Shown: positions 1 to 6,150, numbered from the stretch's first letter. The stretch is DNA of 6,150 bases from Rickettsia sp. (GCA_031254535.1 JAIRUG010000110.1:1-6150); one strand, 5' to 3'. Made by a program: numbers and translations. The notes: a model not told the origin generated them from the letters alone.

Positions 1-111
1 ACTATACGCAATATACTTGCAGACTTTATTTTAGTGCCATCGTGTCGCACTATACGCAATATACTTGCAGACTTTATTTTAGTGCCATCGTGTCGCACTA
101 TACGCAATATA
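1..111. repeat. 48-bp tandem repeat, 2.3 copies, cut by window start
   Basis: Two identical 48-base units (1-48 and 49-96) are followed by the first 15 bases of a third (97-111), after which the match stops. The unit starts ACTATACGCAATATACTTGC and ends GTGCCATCGTGTCGC. Because the array begins at base 1, more copies may lie upstream. The unit is 16 codons long, so frame is kept from copy to copy. Plus frame 1 is open from base 1 to a TAA at 112-114 (unit TIRNILADFILVPSCR), plus frame 3 is also open, and one minus frame is open (unit RHDGTKIKSASILRIV). I cannot tell whether any frame is translated. Perfect identity between copies points to recent expansion. There are no spacers, so this is not a CRISPR array. 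Confidence 0.93.
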
Positions 112-114
112 TAA
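1..114 (+). CDS. Possible 3' end of a repeat-encoded ORF entering from upstream
   Basis: Plus frame 1 has no stop from the window edge to TAA at 112-114 and would encode 37 residues, two copies of a 16-residue unit plus TIRNI. No start codon can be assigned because the frame enters from outside the window. The stop falls just where the third repeat copy diverges. It may be the tail of an upstream gene invaded by the repeat, or simply an open frame in a non-coding repeat; two other frames of the repeat are also open, which weakens the coding case. No domain is recognised and no function is proposed. Confidence 0.25.
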   Translation, partial: TIRNILADFILVPSCRTIRNILADFILVPSCRTIRNI

Positions 115-226
115 ACTAAAGTTTATTGCTTTTTTTTGCTGGTTCATTTGATCTAGATTCTACTCGATGATTTAAAATTAGCATGGTAATATAGTGGAAA
201 ATTGAGATAATGCACAGTAAAGAATT
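115..226. other. Gene-free leader upstream of traA
   Basis: This AT-rich stretch holds no ORF. It includes a run of eight T at 130-137 and an eight-base palindrome ATCTAGAT near 150-157. TAATAT at 187-192, preceded by ATGG, resembles a -10 element and would place a transcription start some 30 bases before the traA start, but no convincing -35 lies at the right distance, so the promoter is only a candidate. There is no clear Shine-Dalgarno sequence before the ATG at 227; the nearest purine stretch is AAAGAA at 219-224, which is too close to be a strong site. Confidence 0.4.
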
Positions 227-3172
227 ATGGCGATACAATTTGCCAGGATCGAGATAGTAAGTAGAAGTTCAGGAGGAAATAGCTGTTGTAAAGCCGCTTA
301 TAATGCGAGGATGATTATTAAAGATCATCAGACTAATGTTACTTATAATTTTGCCAGAAAAGGAGATAACGTCTATCATACAGTTTTACTACCTAGCTAT
401 GTAGAACGAAGATTTAAAGACCCTGAAATATTAATGAATGAAGTAGAACGGACAGAGAAAAGAAAGAATAGCCAGTTATTAAAAGATGTTGTTATAGCCT
501 TGCCTGACGATAAGGAGCTAGATTTACAAGATAGAATAGCCATTACCCATGCAATAATAGAAGAGATGGCATGGGTAAAAAATGGTTTAGGAGTGCAAGT
601 AGATATACATAAACCTCATAATGGAGAACGAAATTGGCATGCTCATCTCCTCATTACTACTAGGAGATTTACAGAAGATGGTAAAAATTTAGGAGCTAAG
701 GCAGTAGATTTAAACCCTGAATTTAAAAAAGTTAAAGGGAAAGCATTTATTATTCCAGAATCACAGATGATTCATCAGAGAGCCAAAGAAGTAATGAACA
801 GATATTTTGCTAAATTAGGTTTAGAAACTAGAGTGGATTCAATAAGCATGATGCCACAACAACATCTTGGTCCTGTGAGAATGAGAAGCATCATTAATGA
901 AATATCAGAGCAAAATGAGCTACGCAAGCTAGCTCATCTAAAAATTATTAAAGATAGTGATGGGGTATTAAATCGTATTATAAGCCATCAAGCTATTTTT
1001 AGTAAACAAGATGTAGTAAGAGCAGTTAAAGAAATTCAAGGAAAAGAGGAAAAACAAAAATTAATTCAAGGCGTATTAAATTCAGATAGGTTAGTAAAAC
1101 TATATAATGAAGATGGCAAAGATACTAAATATTATACTACTTGCGACGTTCGAGAAGAAGAAACGCGTTTACTTAGAATAGCTGATAAAATTCATGATAA
1201 TATCAATTATAATATAGTCGGTAATATAACAAGTTTAAAAGAAGACATAGCAAAACTTTCTAACATTAGCGAGTCTCAGAGAGAAGCACTACAACATATT
1301 TTACTGCAATATAATGGGATAAGAATACTGCGTGGTAGAGCTGGTACTGGTAAATCACAAATACTTGCTACTGCCTATAAACTTGTTACTCACCATGGAC
1401 AAAATATTATAGGGCTTAGCCCTACTCATAAAGCTGTATCAGAGCTAAAAAGTAAGGGTTATCAACAATGTTACACGGTAAAGGGATTTTTATTTAAATT
1501 GTATAATGGTAAAATTACTCTACCAAATAATAGTTTACTAGTAGTAGATGAAGCAGGAATGGTAAGTAATAGTGATTATTTAGAATTATTTAAGATAGCA
1601 AGAAGCTCTAATTGTAATGTAATATTAGCAGGAGATGAGAAGCAACTAACCTCAATCGAGCGGGGTGGTATGTTGGAAATATTTGCCAATACATTTGGTT
1701 CATATGTACTCAGTGATATTAGAAGACAAAGCCAGCAGTGGGCAAGAGAAATGGCTTTATGTTTTGCTAAGTCAGATATTGCAGCTGGGATAGTGTTGTT
1801 AGAGAGGCATAATGGGTTAAAGATTGATCATACTTTGGAAGAATCAATGGCAAGATTAATTAATGGTTGGAATAGTAGCAGATTTACTCTACAAGAACGT
1901 TTAATAATTACTGTAGGCAACCAAGAAGTAGATAGTATTAATCAAGGAATAAGAGAATTATTAAAAGCAAGTGGATTACTAACGGGTAAAGAATATCGTC
2001 GCTTTATTCTAGGCTCAAAATCAGATAAGCAATATGAAGATTATATGGTAGGAGATCGTATTTTATTTAAAGCTACTGACAAAGAGCTACAAATAGAAAA
2101 TGGTGAATTTGCTACTCTAGTTTCAGTAAGTAACAATAAGTTTGTCGCTAAAACAGATCAAGGCAGAGAAATAGCATTTAATCCAGAGCAGATAAGTTTT
2201 AAACATGGCTATGCTTCTACAGTCTTTAAAGCTCAAGGAGCATCAATTAAAGATGTATATGTTTTACATAATCTAGCCTGTAATGTTCGAAACTCTTATG
2301 TTGAGATGACCAGGCATGTAGAACAAGTCAAGCTGTACTGTAATAGGCAGGCTACAAGAAATATGGCAAGTTTAATATCACAACTTGCTAGGATAGATGA
2401 TAGGCTAGCAAGTATGCATTTTAAAACTTTAGAAGATTTAAACAAAATGCATGAAGATAAGAATCCTACTATCATCAATAAACTAGGTAATTGGTTTAAA
2501 TATGTAGCCAATGACATAGAGGATAGATTGCATAATAATAAGCAATATTATCAACCAAAAGTAACAGCAGAGTCACTTGTTAAAGTAGTAGAAGTTTTGC
2601 AGCAGACTAGCATGAATCTTGCTCAAAATAATCAACTACAAGAAGGGTTAAACAACTCTTGTCAAATGTTAACTAATAGTAATAAACAAGAGCGAAGAAT
2701 AAATACTAAGTTACAAGAAGATATTATGACAAATTATACTTCTACTCAGGATAATATAAAAAATAAAAATATGACAAATAACATTAATTATGATTTTATT
2801 AACAAGCAAGAGAGTCTAAAGTTGAAGCAATTACTATCTTTCAAAGCTGAAGACATAGCACATAGTCTTCTTGGTAGACCAAATGAGCTTTTATCCAATA
2901 ATTATATATTACGCTGGGAAAAAGATGGCAAAATAGCAATGAAGATTAAAGGCAGCAAGGCTGGAATATGGTATGATTTTAGTAAAGGTGAAGGTGGAGA
3001 TTTATTTACCTTAGTACAAAGAGAAAGAAAATGTAACTTTGTTGAAGCCAAGAAATATTTACAAGAAATGGTTGGTATGGCAACTGTCAATAAACAAGAT
3101 ATGCTAGCGGATTTGGTATCAGATAAGTCTTACAGGCAAGATAAAACCCAGAATCAACATGAACAAGATTAA
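227..3172 (+). CDS. traA: Ti-type conjugative relaxase/helicase TraA (MOBQ), with N-terminal part of a primase module
   Basis: TraA nicks the transfer origin and unwinds the transferred strand during conjugation. Residues 1-220 form a MobA/MobL (MOBQ) relaxase: the motif SRSSGG...KAAYNAR supplies the probable nicking Tyr25, and the metal-binding histidines lie in DIHKPH (His128, His131) and NWHAHLLITTRR (His138, His140). Residues 340-710 form a RecD-like superfamily 1 helicase, with Walker A GRAGTGKS (370-377), Walker B LLVVDEAGM (Asp441, Glu442), motif III GDEKQL (469-474), DIRRQ (497-501), HGYASTVFKAQG (660-671) and a YVEMTRH motif (691-697). Residues 872-948 (KAGIWYDFSKGEGGD) resemble the region before the Toprim domain in plasmid and phage primases, without zinc cysteines. 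The start fits the family N-terminus, and a stop lies three codons upstream. The 3' end overlaps the next ORF by 14 bases and looks like a frameshift. Confidence 0.93.
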   Translation: MAIQFARIEIVSRSSGGNSCCKAAYNARMIIKDHQTNVTYNFARKGDNVYHTVLLPSYVERRFKDPEILMNEVERTEKRKNSQLLKDVVIALPDDKELDLQDRIAITHAIIEEMAWVKNGLGVQVDIHKPHNGERNWHAHLLITTRRFTEDGKNLGAKAVDLNPEFKKVKGKAFIIPESQMIHQRAKEVMNRYFAKLGLETRVDSISMMPQQHLGPVRMRSIINEISEQNELRKLAHLKIIKDSDGVLNRIISHQAIFSKQDVVRAVKEIQGKEEKQKLIQGVLNSDRLVKLYNEDGKDTKYYTTCDVREEETRLLRIADKIHDNINYNIVGNITSLKEDIAKLSNISESQREALQHILLQYNGIRILRGRAGTGKSQILATAYKLVTHHGQNIIGLSPTHKAVSELKSKGYQQCYTVKGFLFKLYNGKITLPNNSLLVVDEAGMVSNSDYLELFKIARSSNCNVILAGDEKQLTSIERGGMLEIFANTFGSYVLSDIRRQSQQWAREMALCFAKSDIAAGIVLLERHNGLKIDHTLEESMARLINGWNSSRFTLQERLIITVGNQEVDSINQGIRELLKASGLLTGKEYRRFILGSKSDKQYEDYMVGDRILFKATDKELQIENGEFATLVSVSNNKFVAKTDQGREIAFNPEQISFKHGYASTVFKAQGASIKDVYVLHNLACNVRNSYVEMTRHVEQVKLYCNRQATRNMASLISQLARIDDRLASMHFKTLEDLNKMHEDKNPTIINKLGNWFKYVANDIEDRLHNNKQYYQPKVTAESLVKVVEVLQQTSMNLAQNNQLQEGLNNSCQMLTNSNKQERRINTKLQEDIMTNYTSTQDNIKNKNMTNNINYDFINKQESLKLKQLLSFKAEDIAHSLLGRPNELLSNNYILRWEKDGKIAMKIKGSKAGIWYDFSKGEGGDLFTLVQRERKCNFVEAKKYLQEMVGMATVNKQDMLADLVSDKSYRQDKTQNQHEQD

Positions 3173-3854
3173 AGAAGCAGCTAAGATAAAACGAGCGGAA
3201 GGATTATATGAAAAATCAAGCTCAATACTACATTCTACTAATAATAATGTAGCTAGACAATATTTAGGTAAGCACCGTGGAATTGAAACAGTATTAGAAA
3301 AATTTAAGTTAAGCGGCGATCTTAAAACTAACATGATGTGGGATAATGGAAGCAAACAATATTATCCAGCCTTAATTGCTTTTGTACGAGATCAAGGCGG
3401 TAAAATCACTGGTGGACAATCGATCTACTTAAATAAAGAAACAAGTGCTAAAGCTGATATTGCAGTTAATAAACGTTCATTTGGTAAAATTAGTGGTTGT
3501 TTTGTAGAAATTCAACAAGATAATCAACAGAAAAATAAACCAAGGAATAATGTAACAATTATAGCAGAAGGAGTAGAAACAGCTTTAAGCTTGCAGGAAG
3601 CAGGTATTAAAGGTAAAATCATCTGTAGTTTAGGTATAAGTAATATTAAGAATTATCAGCCTACAAAAGGAGAGAAGATAATCATTGCAGCAGATAATGA
3701 TGGACAAAGTGCCATATCAGTTAATAGTGTCATTAAAGCTAAAGAACAATTAACAGCTAAAGGTGCATTAGTATCAGTAATAATGCCGCAAGATATGGGG
3801 ATTTTAACGATATGCTCAAAGCTAAAGGAGCAGAATCTATTAAAAAGTATATAG
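3159..3854 (+). CDS. Toprim-domain primase fragment, probable continuation of traA
   Basis: This 231-codon frame encodes the catalytic half of a plasmid/phage-type DNA primase, which lays RNA primers on single-stranded DNA. Residues 10-90 (AEGLYEKSSSIL...ARQYLGKHRGIE...YYPALIAFVRD...GGQSIYL) match the pattern usually preceding the Toprim domain. The Toprim domain spans about 130-210, with EGVETALSL giving Glu137 and IIAADNDG giving Asp179 and Asp181, the metal-binding E and DxD. The ATG at 3159 sits inside the end of the previous ORF with no ribosome binding site, and residues 872-948 of that ORF supply the missing N-terminal part of this module. Dropping one T from GATTAAAG (3167-3174) would fuse the two. 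The last 19 residues, after PQDMG, are out of frame; the family sequence continues in the next frame. It could still be expressed by translational coupling. Confidence 0.75.
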   Translation: MNKIKEAAKIKRAEGLYEKSSSILHSTNNNVARQYLGKHRGIETVLEKFKLSGDLKTNMMWDNGSKQYYPALIAFVRDQGGKITGGQSIYLNKETSAKADIAVNKRSFGKISGCFVEIQQDNQQKNKPRNNVTIIAEGVETALSLQEAGIKGKIICSLGISNIKNYQPTKGEKIIIAADNDGQSAISVNSVIKAKEQLTAKGALVSVIMPQDMGILTICSKLKEQNLLKSI

Positions 3855-4159
3855 AACCTGAAATAGCAAAATTAACAACAATAAATGAAAAAACAACTAA
3901 ATTTACTGAGTCATTAAAACCAGTTAATAATGCTGACAATAATAAATCACAAATCAAATCTATAGAACTAGAACTTGGAAAATCAGCAAATCACGATATA
4001 TTACAGAAGTTTCAATGGCAAATAAAATCATTGGAAAGATTTGCTACTAAGGAGAACATAAATACAGCCTTGCAAATATATAAGGAGAAAGGCATAGAGT
4101 CTTTTATCCTCTATAGCAAGAATAGTTGTTCTAAAGCTATTGAGCAGAAAATAACATAA
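3800..4159 (+). pseudogene. C-terminal primase fragment, frameshifted from the Toprim ORF
   Basis: From base 3800 this frame reads DFNDMLKAKGAESIKKYIEP, the DFND(M/L)LK motif that normally follows the Toprim domain in primases of this type. The preceding ORF has the expected PQDMG just before it but in the neighbouring frame. Restoring one G to the run at 3797-3800 would give PQDMGDFNDML. The first internal ATG (3812) lies after the DFND motif and has no convincing ribosome binding site, so independent translation is doubtful. The rest, about residues 20-115 from that ATG, is Lys/Asn/Gln-rich and probably helical, with IKSLERFATKENINTALQIY near its end. I do not recognise a second domain. It ends at TAA 4157-4159. 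Confidence 0.75.
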
Positions 4160-4172
4160 AGATTTGCAAATA

Positions 4173-4418
4173 ATGAAAAATAAGTTTGCTCCTAATTATA
4201 ATTTAGGTAATGTTAGATTCTGCGATATAGTAATAAATGATTTTAGAGGTAAAAGCTACACCGTACCAGAAGATTACTTAGTTGCCATAGGCAAAGATAA
4301 ACAAGTGATGCAATATATTAATCCACAATCAGCAATAGGTAAGGAAATAAAAAATGAATTACAAAATGCAGCAGAGACGCAGAAAAATCAGGGAATAGTA
4401 GTTAAAGGTACTATATAG
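4173..4418 (+). CDS. Small hypothetical protein, probably the detached C-terminus of the TraA/primase fusion
   Basis: An 81-codon frame from ATG 4173; a TTG at 4164 would add three residues. It encodes a soluble, mixed-charge protein beginning MKNKFAPNYNLGNVRF and containing SYTVPEDYLVAIGKDKQ and QYINPQSAIGKEIKNEL. I recognise no catalytic motif, signal peptide or membrane segment. The same frame is open upstream from 4155 and reads HKDLQIMKNKF, and removing one base near 4151-4156 joins it smoothly to the previous fragment (EQKI then HKDLQIM), so it is probably the last piece of the broken traA gene. A separate small tra protein is possible, because Ti-type systems encode short TraC and TraD proteins, but I see no specific match. 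Upstream ribosome binding is weak (AAAGAT at 4158-4163). Confidence 0.5.
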   Translation: MKNKFAPNYNLGNVRFCDIVINDFRGKSYTVPEDYLVAIGKDKQVMQYINPQSAIGKEIKNELQNAAETQKNQGIVVKGTI

Positions 4419-4453
4419 ATTATATTAAAAATAATAATTAACTAATTAAGGAT

Positions 4454-5431
4454 ATGTCAAATCAACTAAAACATGATGCATTATTTAAAAAGATAATGGT
4501 CAATCAAATAGCAGCCCAAGAACTTTTGGAACATTATTTACCAGAAGAGGTTAAGGAAATAGTTGATTTAAGCAAAATAACAATAGAGAAAGAATCATTT
4601 GTTGAGGACGACCTCAAAAGAAGTCTTAGTGATTTAGTCTATTCTGTTAAGACTAAAGATAATGAACAAGCCTTTGTTTATGTGTTGATTGAGGCGGAGA
4701 TAAGACCAAACTATTGGATGGCACTTAAATTATGGAAATATATGTTGTTATTATGTGAACGACATAAAAAAGGTAGGAATAAAATACCACTTATAATACC
4801 GATGGTGTTTTATCATGGTACTAGAAAGTTTAATGTGCCAAAGAACTTGTTTGAGTTATTTAGCGATCCCAAGCTTGCAAAGCAACTAATGTGTGAGGAT
4901 TATAAGCTAATAGATTTACAATCAATGTCTGATGATGAGATAAAGCAGAAGCAACATTTCGGGATGTTAGAATATATGATGAAATATGTACAGCAGCGAG
5001 ATATATTGAAGTTGTGGGATGAACTTTTAACAAATTTTAAACCATATATTAGTATAGACAAGGCAACAGAATATATTTACATAGGAGCGTTTTTATGGTA
5101 TAGTGATGCTAAGATAGAAGAAGGTAAGCAACAAGAGCTAGAGAGGCTAATAGCGAGTCATTTAACTGCAACAGAAGAGGAGAATATTATGAGAACTATT
5201 GCTGAGAAATATATTGATGAGGGTATAGAAAAAGGTATAGTTCAAGGCATCCAGGTCGGTAAAGCTGAAGGCATCGAGATCGGTGAAGCTAAAGGTAAAG
5301 CTGAAGGTAAAGCTGAAGAGAGAGTTGAAATAGCAAAAAAAATGTTAGATCAAGGCTCTGATGTTGCTTTTATTTCTGCTGTAACTGGTCTTAGCAAATC
5401 TTTTATTCATTCTCTTACTCAGAAAAAATAA
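4454..5431 (+). CDS. Rpn-family recombination-promoting nuclease / putative transposase (PD-(D/E)XK)
   Basis: A complete 325-residue protein of the Rpn/PDDEXK putative-transposase family, whose Escherichia coli members are DNA endonucleases that promote RecA-independent recombination. The N-terminus KHDALFKKIM is typical. The nuclease core lies at about 55-125: SLSDLVYSV gives Asp60, VYVLIEAEI gives Glu80, and PLIIPMVFYHGTRKF (112-126) is the family hallmark. Many relatives read E-x-Q at the active site; here it is Glu80-Ala81-Glu82. Residues 222-290 form a charged helix with four-residue Gly/Glu/Lys repeats, and 292-325 (EIAKKMLDQG...ISAVTGLSKSFIHSL) look like the usual small C-terminal helical motif. 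AAGGAT at 4448-4453 abuts the ATG, closer than normal, but the N-terminus supports this start. It is 35 bases past the tra remnants and may be cargo rather than part of the transfer system. Confidence 0.9.
   Translation: MSNQLKHDALFKKIMVNQIAAQELLEHYLPEEVKEIVDLSKITIEKESFVEDDLKRSLSDLVYSVKTKDNEQAFVYVLIEAEIRPNYWMALKLWKYMLLLCERHKKGRNKIPLIIPMVFYHGTRKFNVPKNLFELFSDPKLAKQLMCEDYKLIDLQSMSDDEIKQKQHFGMLEYMMKYVQQRDILKLWDELLTNFKPYISIDKATEYIYIGAFLWYSDAKIEEGKQQELERLIASHLTATEEENIMRTIAEKYIDEGIEKGIVQGIQVGKAEGIEIGEAKGKAEGKAEERVEIAKKMLDQGSDVAFISAVTGLSKSFIHSLTQKK
5258..5317 (+). repeat. 12-bp tandem repeats inside the rpn-like gene
   Basis: The 12-base unit GGTAAAGCTGAA occurs perfectly at 5258-5269, 5294-5305 and 5306-5317, with a variant GGTGAAGCTAAA at 5282-5293 and a diverged unit between. 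It encodes the four-residue unit GKAE. Being a multiple of three, copy number can vary without loss of frame, so the length of this helical linker may differ between copies of the gene. Confidence 0.85.
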
Positions 5432-5472
5432 TTTATTTTGAGTAATATTTTGAGATAACCCGAGCAAAATTT
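5432..5472. terminator. Possible left arm of the rpn-like gene's terminator, cut by the IS
   Basis: The 41 bases between the rpn-like stop and the proposed IS end contain a direct repeat ATTTTGAG at 5435-5442 and 5447-5454, then AACCCGAGC at 5457-5465 followed by AAAATTT. The GC-rich nine-mer running into a self-complementary AAATTT looks like the left half of a rho-independent hairpin, but the expected right arm (GCTCGGGTT) is absent here and would lie beyond the IS if insertion split it. A weak alternative hairpin pairs 5458-5464 with 5470-5476 using two G-U pairs; it crosses the IS boundary and has no T-run after it. Confidence 0.3.
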
Positions 5473-5541
5473 GGGTCTGTCAGAAAGTTTGTGTAAGTTA
5501 TGAAAATAGTTAAGAATAAAATTAATTAAAACAACTTACAT

Positions 5542-5545
5542 GAGG
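5542..5545 (+). promoter_or_regulatory. Ribosome binding site of the IS transposase
   Basis: GAGG ends five bases before the ATG at 5551, the best-placed Shine-Dalgarno match in the window, and it fixes this start. An upstream ATG at 5540 overlaps the site and is in another frame. Confidence 0.7.
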
Positions 5546-5550
5546 CTAAT

Positions 5551-6150
5551 ATGAAGAATAAGAGTAAAGTATCAAATCCGACTATAGAAAAAGTAGTATC
5601 AGAAATACTATCACAAAGTGATCCATCTGAGATATTTGGCAAAGAAGGGATATTTCAGGAAATTAAAAAGCAGATAATAAATAAGATTTTAGAGAAAGAA
5701 ATGGAATCTCATATAGGTTATGAGAAACATTCTAAAAATGAGAAAGACTCAGATAACAGACGTAATGGCAATTATGAAAAGACTCTAATAGATCGAGAAG
5801 GTCGTAAATTGACAGTAGAAGTGCCAAGGGATCGGGAAGGAGAATTTGCACCTCAACTAATTCCAAAAGGAGTGCGTAAATTTGAAGGATTTGATGATAA
5901 AGTAATATCTCTGTATGCAAGAGGTATGACCACAAGGGAGATACAAGGACATTTAGAGGAAATCTATTCTACCAAAGTATCATCTGAGTTAATATCAAAG
6001 GTAACTGATGGTATTTTAGAGGAAGTAACTGCCTGGCAGAATAGAGCACTTGATAATGTATATCCTATAATGTACTTAGATTGTATTCATGTTAAGGCAA
6101 GAGATAATCATGTAATAATAAATAAAGCAGTTTATTTAGCTATTGGAGTG
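5551..6150 (+). CDS. IS256-family (Mutator-like) transposase, partial at 3' end
   Basis: The first 200 codons of a DDE transposase, open to the last base of the window; the family is usually about 400 residues, so roughly half is present. It would cut and join the ends of the IS. Residues 33-60 include the N-terminal pattern (IKKQIINKILEKEMESHIGY) that precedes the family's RRNGNYEKTL segment (70-79). VEVPRDREGEFAPQLIPK (89-106) and the helix-turn-helix-like DDKVISLYARGMTTREIQGH (115-134) are highly typical. MYLDCIHVKARD (174-185) carries the first catalytic aspartate, Asp177, and is followed by NKAVYLAIGV at the window edge. The second Asp and the Glu lie downstream and cannot be seen. No frameshift or stop is present in this half, so the copy may be intact, which contrasts with the decayed gene at 227-4418. 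Confidence 0.93.
   Translation, partial: MKNKSKVSNPTIEKVVSEILSQSDPSEIFGKEGIFQEIKKQIINKILEKEMESHIGYEKHSKNEKDSDNRRNGNYEKTLIDREGRKLTVEVPRDREGEFAPQLIPKGVRKFEGFDDKVISLYARGMTTREIQGHLEEIYSTKVSSELISKVTDGILEEVTAWQNRALDNVYPIMYLDCIHVKARDNHVIINKAVYLAIGV

Larger units (their letters stand above)
5473..6150 (+). mobile_element. IS256-family insertion sequence, left part only
   Basis: The element is defined by its transposase and by a plausible left terminal repeat beginning near GGGTCTGTCAGAAAG (5473) and continuing GTTTGTGTAAG; ends with a TGTGTAA segment are common in this family. The transposase starts 78 bases inside, a normal distance. The right end lies outside the window, so neither the inverted repeat nor the target duplication can be verified. 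IS256-family elements usually make an 8- or 9-bp duplication, so the eight bases at 5465-5472 (CAAAATTT) are the predicted copy. The exact boundary could be off by a few bases. Confidence 0.75.

Noticed and set aside
1..111. CRISPR array
   Set aside because: Copies abut directly with no spacers, and no cas gene is present.
2296..2517. Minus-strand ORF of 73 codons inside traA
   Set aside because: It lies wholly within the coding sequence of a well-supported relaxase/helicase, is Leu/Ser-rich as expected of an antisense shadow, and matches nothing I recognise.
872..3172. CHC2 zinc-finger primase domain at the TraA C-terminus
   Set aside because: The region has the GGD and eAKKYL pattern of that fold but lacks the Cys/His ligands, so I call it only primase-like.
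3790..3815. Programmed -1 frameshift making the Toprim/DFND product
   Set aside because: There is no good X XXY YYZ heptamer in the zero frame and no obvious downstream stem-loop; only single slippage on GGG is conceivable. With two other breaks in the same gene, decay is the simpler reading.
2902..3957. Minus-strand ORFs at 2902-3090, 3119-3355 and 3757-3957
   Set aside because: All are antisense to recognisable primase sequence on the plus strand, and their hydrophobic composition is the usual complement of Lys/Asn-rich coding.
5458..5476. Hairpin ACCCGAG/TTTGGGT as a working terminator
   Set aside because: It needs two G-U pairs in seven, has no T-run, and spans the likely IS boundary, so pairing is probably fortuitous.
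5732..5935. Minus-strand ORF of 67 codons
   Set aside because: It is antisense to the conserved IS256-family transposase segment, which is clearly the real gene.

Overview
The window is very AT-rich and looks like an accessory region of an obligate intracellular alphaproteobacterium, most likely a member of the Rickettsiales close to Rickettsia or Orientia. I base this on base composition, A/T-ending codons, a Ti-type TraA relaxase of the kind found in Rickettsiales amplified genetic elements (RAGE, integrative conjugative elements), an Rpn/PD-(D/E)XK transposase-like gene and an IS element, all next to each other. The genus assignment is inference and no marker gene is present.

Layout, all genes on the + strand. 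Positions 1-111 hold two full copies and a 15-base start of a third copy of a 48-bp tandem repeat, cut by the window edge; its length is a multiple of three and it is open in several frames. A gene-free leader (115-226) follows. Positions 227-4418 carry a conjugation gene in four pieces. The first is a long TraA protein (MOBQ relaxase, RecD-like helicase and the start of a primase-like module). The second is a Toprim primase domain. The last two are short tail pieces. The reading frame alternates between pieces, and each junction can be restored by a one-base change, so the set is best read as one ancestral relaxase-helicase-primase gene of about 1,390 codons broken by three frameshifts. The relaxase and helicase motifs of the first piece are intact.

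A complete Rpn-family nuclease/transposase gene lies at 4454-5431. Immediately after it, an IS256-family element begins near 5473, with a probable terminal repeat and the first 200 codons of its transposase; it runs off the window. The IS may have landed in the inverted repeat of the rpn terminator.

Taken together, the genes describe a decaying conjugative element: a DNA-processing protein that would nick, unwind and possibly prime transferred DNA, now fragmented, with selfish nuclease and transposase genes accumulated beside it. I see no tRNA, rRNA or CRISPR array. The most notable item is the relaxase-helicase-primase architecture and the way it has been broken.
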